64,000 nucleotides of DNA from Gracilaria gracilis (lineage: Eukaryota; Rhodophyta; Florideophyceae; Gracilariales; Gracilariaceae), in contig JARGSG010000017.1 in NCBI GenBank assembly GCA_030374805.1, positions 806,001 through 870,000 on the forward strand. The letters are read 5' to 3'. Of the stretch, positions 53,472 to 64,000 are shown piece by piece. The translations under genes and the position numbers were made by a program. Each line of letters opens with the position of its first letter. Positions within the stretch are counted from its first letter, which is position 1. The notes under the pieces were generated by a model, which saw only the letters and a program-made list of their open reading frames with translations, made no database searches and was not told where the DNA came from.

Positions 53472-54259
53472 GGACGGCACGATTGAAGTTTCTTGTTGGA
53501 AGTAGGATTGGAAGTTTGAAGCCACCAAATGATGAAGCACGAGAGAAGTGTACGCAGTTACCCTGGGGTTTTGTCTTGTGAGTTGTAAGCGCCTCAGATA
53601 CTTAAAGAGAGAATTCTTTATAAGACGAGGTTCAAAGTCCAGTCCCGATATTCACATTTATTGAGATGGGGGTGAAGATACGTCAACCTGTTTTGGCCGT
53701 GAAACTCCTCTGGGTTTCTCTTTGTAAGGAAGCGCTCAGCGTATGATAGAATACGTTTCCTTCATGGTCTATGAGTTACGTTGATTGTGAAGGTGTGATA
53801 AACTTTGACAGCTAGAGATGGAGCTGTATGTAGTTCTATGTAATCAACGAACAAAAGCGTTGATTATCACGCATTCTGAAACTTGCTATAGCTGGAACGC
53901 AAACTTTGATGAGTTCATTCTTTGTATGGAATGGCATGCACTGCCGGTCTCCGGGCTGAATTCCTATAGATGCAACTGTATGTATTTTAATGAGGTACCA
54001 ACGGTACAGTATAAGAGGCGTTATCCTACCATGGAGCACAAATTGAAATTCCCAGAATACTGTAACATTTCTCAACATTGGGAACATATGAGATATCTAC
54101 TGTAGATCACATCGCTGATTGTGGCGTGGCTCTCTTGCTTTCGCTGAATCTCGTACAATCACTCCTTCGTATTTACTCTTTAGGAAATCCCTGAACTCTG
54201 AACTTCGTCACAATCCAAGATTCGGTAGTTCATGGTTCTCTGAAGTTCATATCCAGCCG
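53472..54259. other. Intergenic between UCHL3 and the carbamoyltransferase
   Basis: A 95-codon ATG ORF (53818-54105) has no recognisable features and I do not call it a gene. The leader of the carbamoyltransferase probably lies at the end of this stretch. Confidence 0.45.
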
Positions 54260-56838
54260 ATGATTGCATTCACTACTGGCAACTCGGCCTTGTTTTTGAC
54301 TTCCTGGAAACCTTATGTGCGGCGATGTCGCCGGTTGCAGACGAGATGTGCCACACCCATCGTCATTGGCATTAATCAATATTCACATGATGCTTCTGTG
54401 GCTCTTGTCGACGCCAGCTCAGGGAAACTGCTCTTCGCACAAAGCAAAGAACGCCTTACGCGTCGTAAACATGATGGAGGAGATGTGGCTGACTTAGTTC
54501 GCCACGCACTGGAATCAATAGCATCTAATGATGATATTGCATCAGATGTGGCTTCCCAAGTAAAACTGGTCGTCGCCAACAACCATCACTTTCGGATTCT
54601 GCCCTTCGAAGCACGCATTCCATTTCAGGCATCATTGGGATACGTTCCTTTATCTTATCGGTCCCCATGGAATCTTATAGGTTCAACAGCATCTTTCCTT
54701 CACGAGTCTGAACGATACGCATCAGCAGCTACCAAAATTGAACTGTCTCATCATCTCGCTCATGCTTACTCTGCTGTTTGCAGCTGCACCTTCAATCGAG
54801 GTGTTGTAGTTATTATGGACGGCATGGGGGATTCCAGAGATGACTGGCTGGTTGCCCAATGTGGTCGTGATTCATCCCATGTCTCTGAGCTTTCCTGTCC
54901 CGAATTTGTTAGAAACGGGACTGGTTTCAGGGAATTTCCCAGAGATATGGATGACTATCCTGGTATATCATTTCGAGAGGCGGAAACTGCATATGTCTTC
55001 GAAAAACGTCAGAATGGTGTTCATTTCTCTCGAATATTCAAGAGATGGACTCCAGAAAACGCTCCTTCGGAGCTATCCAATCACTCCTTTGAGGAAATGG
55101 ATAGCATTGGAGCAATGTATAGTCGCGTTTCGGCGATAATCTTCAAAGACTGGAATAATTGCGGAAAGGTAAGCAAAGATCAACTTTGACTAGATGGTGA
55201 TGAGCTTGGGTAGATACCGTTCATATATGCTTGATTATCTGTACCCTAACATGAAATCTCTCTTCTCGCAAGGTAATGGGTTTGGCCCCCTACGGACATG
55301 CTGTACACAACCTCTCAAAAGAAGAAAGATACTTTATACATGGTCATCTCTATGACGGCAGTATTGACATGGAACTTGGAAGGATGAATGGTCTAGAGGA
55401 GTTGCAGAAAAGCTTTACTGACTGTGATGACACTCCGGAAGGGAGAAGAATTCGAACTCATTTCGAACATGTTGCCCATCATATTCAACATGACTTGGAA
55501 CAAGTTGCCATGGACTTCATTTCAGGATTGATGTCTGAGACAGGAGAGAGTAATCTTGTTCTTGCTGGCGGGGTCGCCTTGAACAGCACCATGAATGGGA
55601 TCTTAAGCTCAATGCCAAGCATCAAGGGATTCTTCGTCCCTCCATTCCCTGGAGATGAGGGGATTGCCATCGGCTGTGCGCTTTTTGGCTTTTCTTTGCT
55701 TTCCCAATCATCTGGCCGACATGTGCGATACTGCTCGAAGACTATCATGCCCTATCTGGGAAGGCGATACTCTCAGGAGGACATATCACAGGCAATAGAC
55801 TGCTACAGGCCATGGATTGAACATAAACGAGGTGATTCCACGAAAGAAGCTGCTGCTGCGCTTGCTGCGGGAAGTGTTGTCGCATGGTTTAGCGGAAGAA
55901 GTGAGTTTGGTCCAAGGGCTCTAGGGAGCAGATCACTTCTGGCGGACCCCAGGGACAAGAATATGGTCACTCACCTTAACGAAGTTGTGAAGAAACGAGA
56001 AGCATTCCGGCCCTTTGCCCCGTCAGTTCTGGCGGAGTATGTCACACAATGGTTCGATAATTCTGTTTCAGAATCATCATTGTTTATGTCTTCGACACAG
56101 AAGGCCATCAGACCTCACCTCATACCAGCTGTTGTTCATGTTGACGGGACGTCTCGTTTACAAACAGTAACCCGAGACCAAAATCCAGAGTTTTACGCCT
56201 TGATCAATCATTTTCTCGCCATGACAAACATACCGATGGTACTGAATACCTCCTTTAACACTGCAGGGGAACCAATTGTTGAATCACCGATTGATGCCAT
56301 CAAGACCTTTCTAAGAGCTGAGGGAATCGATTATCTTATTTTCCCTGGGCATATCCTGTCAAAAAGAAAAGAGTTCTCAGTTTCACTAGGCAGTCAAATA
56401 TCATCTGCGTGTTGTGGGTTTAGATCAGAACAGATTCAAAATTCTGATGGTGACAGCTTGCGGACGAGCATCATCGCATTTGACAGAACATTTGAGGTTG
56501 ACGGTGAAGCTTCAGATTTTCATTTCGACCAGCAACACGTCGAACTAATGGACGGCTTGCAACTGGAAATCTTGGAAGTCGTTCACCAGCTCGGTACATG
56601 CACAGTTTCTGACATTCTACGAACTACACACCCATCTTATCATGAAGGATCTGGTGCTGACGTAGAACCCGCTGAGGGACCCTCGCTGGACGATATGTTG
56701 GTCCGAATAGACGACTTGTTCAAAAAGCAACTTCTGTACCTTCAACAAGATCAGCCAAAGGACCGCGTAAGTTCCTCTTTAGAGTCAAATGCTACACCGG
56801 AAGGCCGCCTGAACTTTGCTGACTCAGGGCAAACGTGA
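54260..56838 (+). CDS. NodU/CmcH-family carbamoyltransferase (2 exons)
   Basis: Exon 1 is 54260-55168 and exon 2 is 55273-56838. The 104-bp intron (AAAG|GTAAGC ... CGCAAG|GTA) is in phase 0. The protein is 824 aa. The first 34 residues are basic and hydrophobic (TSWKPYVRRCRRLQTR), possibly an organelle transit peptide. Then IGINQYSHDASVALV, the metal-binding HHLAHAYS (His164, 165, 168), MGLAPYG right after the intron, GGVALNSTMNG, and the C-terminal EFGPRALGSRSLLADP and LNTSFNTAGEPIVESP. These are the TsaD-like kinase-fold and C-terminal carbamoyltransferase domains that make carbamoyl-adenylate and move the carbamoyl to a hydroxyl on a sugar, antibiotic or similar acceptor. About 150 extra residues follow the family end and include a small winged-helix-like stretch (QLEILEVVHQLGTCTVSDIL). 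The start is the first ATG of the frame. Confidence 0.88.
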
Positions 56839-59296
56839 CCAATTTTTCCCATCTGAACACGATATCTTCATTTGGTTTTGTGAGTTCCTGATGGTCGCTT
56901 CGTAACCCATCTATTGCATCCGCGAATATTTGCAAACGCTTGGCTCGATCTGCAGGTCGTCGGCCGAAGTACGTTTTCGACACTGAAGCATAATTCTTGC
57001 GCATGCTATTAGGCTTCTGAAACGTCGTGGCAAATTTCCGGCTATCGTTCGCGGACACTGGAAAAGGCCAGAAGTCTGGCTTGTAGTCAGTTCCCAGACT
57101 CTTGCACCAGGCATCTATGGCAAGCAGATAGCATGCCTTTCTGTGGTGCACGATTGAAGCGGTCTGAGAATGCCAGAAGATCATCTCTAAGGCACTAGGA
57201 TCAATGAAAAGCTCCCCGCTTGAAGTAAGGATAACCTTTTTTCCAACATGTCTGTATCCAAGTTTCGGTAGACGAGAAATCATATCACCTCCCGCAACAA
57301 TACGCCAATGCATCAGGATTTCAGCGTCATAGAGTTCCTGAAATGCTTCGTTACCAACCCGAGGTGATCCAAAAGTAGATACCGCGATTCTTTGACCTGG
57401 AATACCTAGGTTGATCAAGGCATCTATGCTGCATAGAGTTGCTAAAGCACCGCCGAGGCTATGTCCCGTGAAAAACACGAGACGCTCTTTTTCCATGAAG
57501 ATGGATGACAATATTTGGCAGAGGTTTCCTTTGATCGAGTGATATGCATCTGCAAAGCCAGCGTGAACCTTGGCTCGTCGTAAGAGTTTCCTCCGCGTTG
57601 ATGATGGTGATTGTGGTTGGACCTGGAAATCATCATCGAGGTCTAATACCTGTGCGAGTGATCTGTGCAGAACTTTGATATCGGTACGCAGATTTTGCGT
57701 GCTTGAGGTTCCTTTGAACGCAACAGTAATCCTATCTGGAGATTCAGCAACAATGGCTTTCGTGTCCGTGGTCTTATCATACAAAAAATCTCTTATCTTC
57801 ACGGGTAGACTGTTCTTCTCCAACTGCAGTTTGTTTTCTTTCTCTGTTCCATGGTAGTATACAAACCAAGACAAGTTAAAAAGTTCAACAGTGGTTTGCA
57901 TGATGAAGCAGTTGGGGCGCAGTTCCAAGCCAGCGTTTGAGAACGAGTGGGGTTCTCTGTTACGATATACGACAGGTTCACAATGCTCCTTTTCATGATT
58001 CACGTATTTGTATTGACATCGAAGAAGACTACTTTTCAGATTGATTTCCGCGGGGAGGTTCGTATACGCTTCGATTGTAGCGAAGGCGAGAATGCATAGG
58101 TTGAGGCCAAAAGGGATATAGAGAACGTCGAAATAAGATCCACGCCCCGCCTGTTCTTGCGCAAGGATGAAGAATTGTAGGATTTGAGCCCCATTTGGAA
58201 GACCAAAGAGAATTAACAAGTATGTGGCTATGTATACAACGTTGAACACGGCTTGCTGATGCAGAAAGAATCGAAACCCCAAGATTTTCGTTCGATGATC
58301 AACGTAAGCGGCTTTTCGTAGAACTCCAAAAGTCCGTCGTATATCGAAACAGATCCAGATTGCAATAGTCAACTCCAATACAGCCAGAACAACCGCTGTT
58401 ACCACTCCTAATGTAGGCCATTGGTTAACAGCACCGTATAAGTTGAGAAAGCCGATCAGTGAAGCAAAGGGCATTTCCGAAAAAGTTATGCGATAAACGA
58501 AGAGGATCCCGAGCTTATACGCAACATAAGCTAGAACCAAAAGGAGCTTCGGGGCGTAGAATTTCCAGTCTGTGAAAGAAACTGTCCTTCCTAAATATCG
58601 GTAACCATGTGCACCAAACCACAAGTAGAGGATGTAGATAAATGAAAAGGAGCAAACACGAAAACACACAAACACATCGATGATGGTAGCATCATTTCCT
58701 GGTTCCGGTGCTGGGAGATTGAGAAAGTCTCGTCTGAAACGGATACTTGCTTCAAATGGAATAAGGTACACAACTGTTGATATAAGAAGCAAGAGGACCC
58801 ATACCTGTTCATTGAGAAGGCGATCCTTCCCCTGCTTTGTTAGAACGCTTGCAAAGATGATGAGCAGTAACAGAGAGTACGTGAATAGGATGTAGAACAA
58901 AATGCTGTCCACCAATACGAATGCCTTCGGGAATGTATAAACAGAAAGATCCGGAAACTGTCCAGGGATGCCTTTGAACGCATTTGAAAACACTGTTCTA
59001 GCCAAGACTATGACTGTTGTGGAAAATACAAGCCCTACAAGAGCAACAACGTTATAGGTTCTCGCCATAAAGTTGATGCGCTTTGAATCGATAACCTCAA
59101 GCTTCTTAAACGTTTTGAACTGCGGTGTCAAGGGCACAGCAATTTCGTCGTCAGTGTGGGCTAATGAAAGCATATCATCTGACGAGAAGCTTTCAGGTGC
59201 ATCATCAAATCGGCGATCTTCATCAGAATCAGTCATTTCAAATTGTTCGGTGGGATTACCAGAGAGTGAGACTGTGCTTTGTCGCTGTCCGAGCAT
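56792..59296 (-). CDS. Polytopic membrane protein with C-terminal class-3 lipase
   Basis: 834 aa, single exon. After an acidic Ser/Asp-rich start (TDSDEDRRFDDAPE), residues about 75-410 hold around eight hydrophobic helices (for example NVVALVGLVFSTTVIVLA, ILFYILFTYSLLLLIIFASV). The cytosolic-like C-terminal half is a lipase_3 domain: ITVAFKGTSSTQNLRTD, the nucleophile elbow FFTGHSLGGALATL (Ser613), STFGSPRVGNEAF, an Asp in GGDMISRLP and a His in YRHVGKK completing the triad. Lipase_3 enzymes cut acyl esters of triacylglycerol or diacylglycerol. Membrane-tethered members include DAG lipases, but those have four helices, so this architecture differs. The last 47 bp overlap the 3' end of the carbamoyltransferase on the other strand. 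Confidence 0.88.
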   Translation of the reverse strand: MLGQRQSTVSLSGNPTEQFEMTDSDEDRRFDDAPESFSSDDMLSLAHTDDEIAVPLTPQFKTFKKLEVIDSKRINFMARTYNVVALVGLVFSTTVIVLARTVFSNAFKGIPGQFPDLSVYTFPKAFVLVDSILFYILFTYSLLLLIIFASVLTKQGKDRLLNEQVWVLLLLISTVVYLIPFEASIRFRRDFLNLPAPEPGNDATIIDVFVCFRVCSFSFIYILYLWFGAHGYRYLGRTVSFTDWKFYAPKLLLVLAYVAYKLGILFVYRITFSEMPFASLIGFLNLYGAVNQWPTLGVVTAVVLAVLELTIAIWICFDIRRTFGVLRKAAYVDHRTKILGFRFFLHQQAVFNVVYIATYLLILFGLPNGAQILQFFILAQEQAGRGSYFDVLYIPFGLNLCILAFATIEAYTNLPAEINLKSSLLRCQYKYVNHEKEHCEPVVYRNREPHSFSNAGLELRPNCFIMQTTVELFNLSWFVYYHGTEKENKLQLEKNSLPVKIRDFLYDKTTDTKAIVAESPDRITVAFKGTSSTQNLRTDIKVLHRSLAQVLDLDDDFQVQPQSPSSTRRKLLRRAKVHAGFADAYHSIKGNLCQILSSIFMEKERLVFFTGHSLGGALATLCSIDALINLGIPGQRIAVSTFGSPRVGNEAFQELYDAEILMHWRIVAGGDMISRLPKLGYRHVGKKVILTSSGELFIDPSALEMIFWHSQTASIVHHRKACYLLAIDAWCKSLGTDYKPDFWPFPVSANDSRKFATTFQKPNSMRKNYASVSKTYFGRRPADRAKRLQIFADAIDGLRSDHQELTKPNEDIVFRWEKLVTFALSQQSSGGLPV

Positions 59297-60878
59297 ACTT
59301 GTCGATGAACAATCTCCCTCGAATGTGCTGGGAGCTTCTCCAGAAACGAATGTCTTGGTTCGCTTATCAAGGACCTGGGCAACAAATGCTTAAGACTTGG
59401 CTAACGAAACATTCGCTTCACTAATGAATGCAGATAAATTAGTGAAGGTGGTTTGGCGCCCTTTAACACAATAAAGTCAGAACCGCCGAAGTAATTTATC
59501 GTTTCCGTCATGCCTTGGTGCGGGATAATTGCGTCGTTCTATGCTCCGTTATTGTAGAATTAAGGAAGCCATGCGAAACGTCGAGCCTTGCGTACGACAT
59601 GTATTTGCGAGAGTCACGAGTGAAGTAACCTCTTTCTAGTTGGATACATGAGATTTCTCTGACTTTCTTTGTGATGGCACCGCTGTTTGCTCTCTCTCAC
59701 TCTCACACTCTCTCTGTAGCCACTAGGTTATGCTTGCCTCCTTTTGGGAGGGCTAAGAGTTAGTTGTGCTACGACTTCAGACCTTGTGTTGTGCGGCATG
59801 TCTTACACTAGATCGCGACGTGAAGTGTTTGTCAGTGTACAGCGCAAACTACGTGCTTTGCCAGCACACTCTAAACATAATGCTTCAAGTCCTTTAAAAG
59901 TCCTGGCCTGCAGTGCCAAATCCACACCCATACTGTACTTACATGTGGTGGTGCTGAAGCAACCTGCTTCATACCGTCCCACAACTTTTCCATGTTCACC
60001 GGGAAGTTGGACAAAAACGTTTTTGAATTCCCCTGCGTTGTTCTCACGCTCACTCTCATTTACAGGCACATCTAGCTTAATTACAACTAAATGTAGTGCG
60101 TTTCTGGTTAATGAAACGCACGTTGTTACTCTCCTACTGGGTTCCACGAAGCCTATGAGAACCATAATCTATTCTGTCGAAACATATGTCTAAAGCTTTC
60201 TTTGTTAAAGGTATATATAACATCGTTTCTTTTCATGATGGAATTCTCTTTCTGTCCCTAGTCGAGAGTACCGCATGCAAGTTCATGGTGCTTCACGTAA
60301 CTTTATGTAGCATGATGGATGAAAAGAAAACAGAGGCAGAAACGAACCAGATATAGTAGAAGCACAGACGGTGAGTTGGCTCTTGTCCATTTATTGCGGA
60401 AGATGACGGCATTCAAAAGTGCGCCTGAGGTACTTCTTCAGAAATACACTACAGAAGTACGAGCGAGACAGAGAGGAATTGCTAGAATTGTAACTGATTC
60501 GCGAAGTATGAGAACTTGCTCGAGCATGTGATTAGTCGCACTACGTTAACGCATGTTCTCTCAGGAGCTGAGGGGTGTTAGAACACCCTACGCCATACGA
60601 GTAATAGACGCACGCGCTCGCATTGAACCACAACAACACCCTCGGAAGTTCTGTATTGCACACAATTACATGTTTGCCTTCTTCCTATTTTCTGTAGATC
60701 TTCTTCTATACTGCGGACATAACCGTTAATCACTACTAGAGGGAAAAGTAAAACATTTAGATAAAAGTTGCCCTTCATCAAGAATACTAGCAACCTATGT
60801 GGACATTTCCTAAACAAATGTGGACAGTCAATTGGGCCGGTCAACTAACGGTGGGAGTTCTTCTCGGCGGGAGGAGTT
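59297..60878. other. Intergenic, upstream of the lipase gene
   Basis: The best ORF is a minus-strand one of 120 codons at 59803-60165 (ATG; segment FVQLPGEHGKVVGRYEAGC). It looks somewhat protein-like but matches nothing I know, and an overlapping plus-strand frame is its shadow. A CT-rich run (59690-59717) precedes it. Confidence 0.3.
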
Positions 60879-61309
60879 TGTTAGGCTAAGGTTATGGTCG
60901 AGAGAGAGAGGGAGTGAGACCAGGCTAGTAAAATTTAGAGTCTGCTGTCGTGTCTATCCACATACCAAGGTAGATAAGTGTGTGCACTACATATTATGTA
61001 AAGTTTACCCTTGGTAGAGCTACCGTTGGTAGACCGTCAACTTTTAGATAGTGCACACAAATACTGTTTTGGCTTGAACTGAGGACATTGAGTCGAAGTT
61101 CATAGTAGCGCAGTGTAGAGTAGGATAGTTCACAAGCAATACGATTGGCACAGAAGTCTGCCCGGAGCTCTCGTCTTGAGCTCCTGGGCTATTTGGTGTG
61201 CCTTTAAATAAGGATACTAGCCAACCTTTGGGCTAACTACTGACGTACAACTAGCCGACACTAGTCTACGTCTGTTAGCAGAAGTGTACGTATCTGTACG
61301 ACACTAACA
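60879..61309 (-). repeat. Copia element 3' LTR candidate
   Basis: It starts TGTTAG and ends CTAACA, the usual inverted ends of copia LTRs. It is followed at once by a minus-strand polypurine tract (GACGGGGGGGTG, 61310-61321). The left limit is uncertain: another TGTTAG lies at 60576. The partner LTR is beyond the window. Confidence 0.4.
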
Positions 61310-61373
61310 CACCCCCCCGTCGGGTTAGTTTCCTTCAACAACATATAACATATAACATGACTTATTTGTCGGT

Positions 61374-64000
61374 CTAATGCCACGACTCGTGGTCATGGCT
61401 CGTCCCTTTGGAAAGATCAACGTTCCAAAACCCGTGTCCCAACATGTCATTCAGATTCGAAGAGTGCCGAATGCTCCTCTTCGTCAGTGCGTCGGCAAGA
61501 TTGATTGTACCTGGTATCCAGGTTATCATATCTAGCTCTCCAGATTTGAATGCATCTCGTATTATTGTAACCACCTTCTTTAAACCAAATTCTCGGCACT
61601 CGTGTAAGGTGGTTGTGGTATCGAAAAGTGCTTTCGAATCTACCAGAATGTGATGGGGAGTTCGAATGTGAGAGAAGATAGAGCGCAGCGTTTCCATTAT
61701 ATCGTATCCACAATCCTCTGCCTCCGAGCATGCCAAGATCTCCGCACGAAACGATGAATACGTGACCCGTTTTTGCTTGGTGCTAGACCAGTAGGTCGGA
61801 TGGAAAATGGGCTCTTCGTCAAAAGCTGTAGTGAATCTTACTCCACATCTGATGCCACTCTGTCCGTATGCCGTTTCGGTGGATCCATGTGATGCATCGG
61901 ACAGACTGACAAGCGTAGCTCCTGAAACTCCCAATGAACGAATGTACTTGATCCTCGGGTGCAGATCGAGAATCTCTTGTAGCATCGCATTTGCGTCAAC
62001 AAGATGCTTGATCCTCAGGTTCCCGAGCTCCTGTTGCATCCGTGACGTTACCAGAGAAGCCTGCGGTAGGACTGCCGAACCAAGATACATGAGGGTACCT
62101 GCGAGTGCACGGTATGCGCTCATCTCGTTCTTAATGACTGACGACTCTCGTTCGCGTTTTCGAGCACGAGATAATTCGATTGGAATGAGGCGTTGCATAT
62201 ACGGGATCATTGACACGGTGATGTTTCCTTCCTCGTCTCGTAGGATATCGCATCCTGCAAATGTCAGCTTATTTCCTAGTCGAATCTTGCCAACCTTGAA
62301 TTCCTGTTGAAGACGCTGCATGAACTCGTGTATACATTTCTCGGTACCGCCAACGAGGAGATCATCGACGATCTTGGCGATTACTAGGGTAATGTGTCCC
62401 AATTCATTTCGTTTCAAGAATAGTTGGTTTATCCCTTCTACTCTCACGAGTTCTTCATTGCCTATCATCCACGATTCGATCCGTTTCGCCCATTGTCGTC
62501 CTGCCTCCACGATTCCATAAGGGAGTTCTGTTAGCTTCCATAGAATACGACGTTTCGTCCTAAATTCCGGGGCTGGTCGGACGTATATCTCCCTCTGGAT
62601 TGGCCCACTTTGTAGAAAGGCCCCCTTTATGTCGGCGACTCCGAAAGAGAATCCAAGACATAAGGCCGTACTTATGAGGAGACGAACGATAATCATGTCC
62701 GCATTCGAGCAATCCTTTCGGATTTCGTCCTTTTCATCGTCGCGGTTGCCGTGTGTGACGAGGCGTGCTTTTAACTTAAGAACGCCGTCCTCGTCTTGTT
62801 TCACTTTGTACACGGTATGCGATGATATGACATTGGCTTCGAACGGTACGTCTTCTTCGCTTACTTCCTCATATGCCTGTATCCAGTTGTCGTTGCGCTC
62901 TTGTGCAACAGCTTTCTTCAGGATCCATGGTGGGGCGAATTGTACTTCCCGAGCTGATACTTGGCGAGAGCCTATCACGTCCTGCATACCCTTGAGTACT
63001 TCTTGCTCCTTAGATTCCAGGTCACGTGTGGCGTTCATTTCTGGCTCCTGTATCAACTCGTTCGTGTAATTTCCCATGTCCTTGAACACTCTTTCCCTGT
63101 GAGTGGTGTTCGATGCCATCAGTGATGCGAAGCCCTGCATGGTTTGATCTTCGTCGGATTCCGAAGTGAGGGTGAGGTCGATATAGTCCTCCATTAAGCC
63201 TTCTGAAAGCTCTCGAGCGAGTTCGGAGGTCGGTCTCAACCTGATGTCTTCGTAAGCAATCTTTGATATGCGGCCTCCAGGAGTACGACGTACTTCGACG
63301 AAGTGTCTATGCGGTTTCACAACCACTGCAGAGCGCCATTCGTCTGGCACGTTGTTAGCGGTAGTTTTGAAGTAGAAGAGTACTTCATCTCCAGCCTTTA
63401 TAGACGATTCGGATATGTTCGAATAGTCGCGAGCTTTCATTGCTCTTTGGAGAGCCCTGGTAGCTGCCTGTTGGGTATACGCGTCCATTAGCTCTTCCGT
63501 CACGAGTCGCCGTGGAGCTCCAAGGATGGATGGAGCGTAACCCTTCGCCAATTCGAATGAGCTTAATGCTTTCGAGCCGGTGAAACAGTTCGATAAGAAT
63601 GTTGCTCGAGACAGTATAGTCCTGTCAGAACCAATGGTGTTCTCTTTCTGCAACCTTTCCAACACGCGTTTAATTACGCCATTCTTTCTTTCCACGATCC
63701 CCGTTTTGTTATGTCTCCGTACGGGTCTCGTCTTGAATTCGATGTCGCGCCCCGACAAGAATCTCCTTATCTCACGGCAATTATATTCGTCGTCGGCGGA
63801 TATTGCGTTTGGTGTTCCGTGCCTGTTGAGCCATTCGGTTTCTATCAGGGATATAGCGCTTCGAGCTTCTCGATTGTTTGCTATCAAGGTCTCTGAGAAG
63901 CCTGTACCACAATCCACTATGTGAAGTACCAAATGCTTCGTGCCACGAATGGTGCAGAACATGTAATCCATCTGGATCTCCACGTTAAACGCTTGGTTAA
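61374..64000 (-). CDS. Ty1/copia polyprotein, 3' part (integrase, RT, RNase H)
   Basis: The frame is open from the window edge to a stop at 61374, at least 870 codons. Integrase core first (HIVDCGTGFSETLIANNREA, SADDEYNCREIRRFL, TGIVERKNGVIKRVLERL). Then RT (KLKARLVTHGNRDDEKDEI, VADIKGAFLQSGPIQREIYV, VIAKIVDDLLVGG), then RNase H (SLSDASHGSTETAYGQSG, ILVDSKALFDTTTTLHECRE) and ITWIPGTINLADALTKRS. Integrase before RT is the copia order. The visible part looks whole with no break. The 5' part (Gag, protease, 5' LTR) lies off the window. Confidence 0.9.
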   Translation of the reverse strand, partial: NQAFNVEIQMDYMFCTIRGTKHLVLHIVDCGTGFSETLIANNREARSAISLIETEWLNRHGTPNAISADDEYNCREIRRFLSGRDIEFKTRPVRRHNKTGIVERKNGVIKRVLERLQKENTIGSDRTILSRATFLSNCFTGSKALSSFELAKGYAPSILGAPRRLVTEELMDAYTQQAATRALQRAMKARDYSNISESSIKAGDEVLFYFKTTANNVPDEWRSAVVVKPHRHFVEVRRTPGGRISKIAYEDIRLRPTSELARELSEGLMEDYIDLTLTSESDEDQTMQGFASLMASNTTHRERVFKDMGNYTNELIQEPEMNATRDLESKEQEVLKGMQDVIGSRQVSAREVQFAPPWILKKAVAQERNDNWIQAYEEVSEEDVPFEANVISSHTVYKVKQDEDGVLKLKARLVTHGNRDDEKDEIRKDCSNADMIIVRLLISTALCLGFSFGVADIKGAFLQSGPIQREIYVRPAPEFRTKRRILWKLTELPYGIVEAGRQWAKRIESWMIGNEELVRVEGINQLFLKRNELGHITLVIAKIVDDLLVGGTEKCIHEFMQRLQQEFKVGKIRLGNKLTFAGCDILRDEEGNITVSMIPYMQRLIPIELSRARKRERESSVIKNEMSAYRALAGTLMYLGSAVLPQASLVTSRMQQELGNLRIKHLVDANAMLQEILDLHPRIKYIRSLGVSGATLVSLSDASHGSTETAYGQSGIRCGVRFTTAFDEEPIFHPTYWSSTKQKRVTYSSFRAEILACSEAEDCGYDIMETLRSIFSHIRTPHHILVDSKALFDTTTTLHECREFGLKKVVTIIRDAFKSGELDMITWIPGTINLADALTKRSIRHSSNLNDMLGHGFWNVDLSKGTSHDHESWH

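Noticed and set aside
59744-60193. 149-codon plus-strand ORF upstream of the lipase gene
   Set aside because: It overlaps a minus-strand frame of better composition, and neither shows a domain.

Overview
The window looks like nuclear DNA of a eukaryote with compact, intron-poor genes and many mobile elements. My best guess is a multicellular red alga of the Chondrus type. The case rests on overall character: mostly single-exon genes, two short GT-AG introns (in a UCHL3-type deubiquitinase and a NodU-type carbamoyltransferase), tightly packed convergent genes, an FkbM methyltransferase, a secreted cysteine-repeat protein, and Ty3, copia, CACTA and Tc1 elements. I could not test the assignment against any database.

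Layout. 1-6.1 kb: a CACTA/En-Spm-like DNA transposon with a Tnp2-type transposase on the minus strand (a single in-frame stop) and a divergent basic accessory ORF. 6.3-19 kb: decayed genes I cannot assign to a known element. They include a class-beta DNA methyltransferase fossil on the minus strand (about 8.6-11 kb), a long decayed plus-strand gene (12.95-16.7 kb) and another minus-strand fossil (16.9-18 kb). Between the divergent gene starts lies a control-like region with a 122-bp tandem array, three 70-78 bp hairpins and TATA boxes. 19.4-20.5 kb is AT-rich and apparently empty. 21.26-38.06 kb: an old Ty3/gypsy element (B) whose left LTR was split by a much younger Ty3/gypsy element (A, 21.42-30.86 kb). 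Both have clear 5-bp target duplications. 38-40.4 kb: no supported gene.

40.4-59.3 kb is the host gene island: armadillo-repeat protein (+), DUF218/YdcF-like protein (+), secreted Cys-repeat protein (+), a 61-codon small ORF (-), a decayed Tc1-like transposon (-), FkbM methyltransferase (+), small one-TM basic protein (-), UCHL3-type ubiquitin hydrolase (+, 2 exons), NodU/CmcH-family carbamoyltransferase (+, 2 exons) and a polytopic membrane protein fused to a class-3 lipase (-). 60.9-64 kb: the 3' part of a Ty1/copia element (-) that runs off the window edge.

The most unusual signal is in element A. Its LTRs, its noncoding 3' region and its coding regions are densely sprinkled with a short palindrome, ACC-N5-GGT. 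By hand I found 12 exact copies in about 800 bp of gag and five in each 508-bp LTR, against roughly 0.2 and 0.12 expected by chance. Copies occur in several reading frames, so codon use does not explain them. The neighbouring element B and the host genes do not show the pattern. It looks like a dense array of binding sites or tiny RNA hairpins belonging to this element family.
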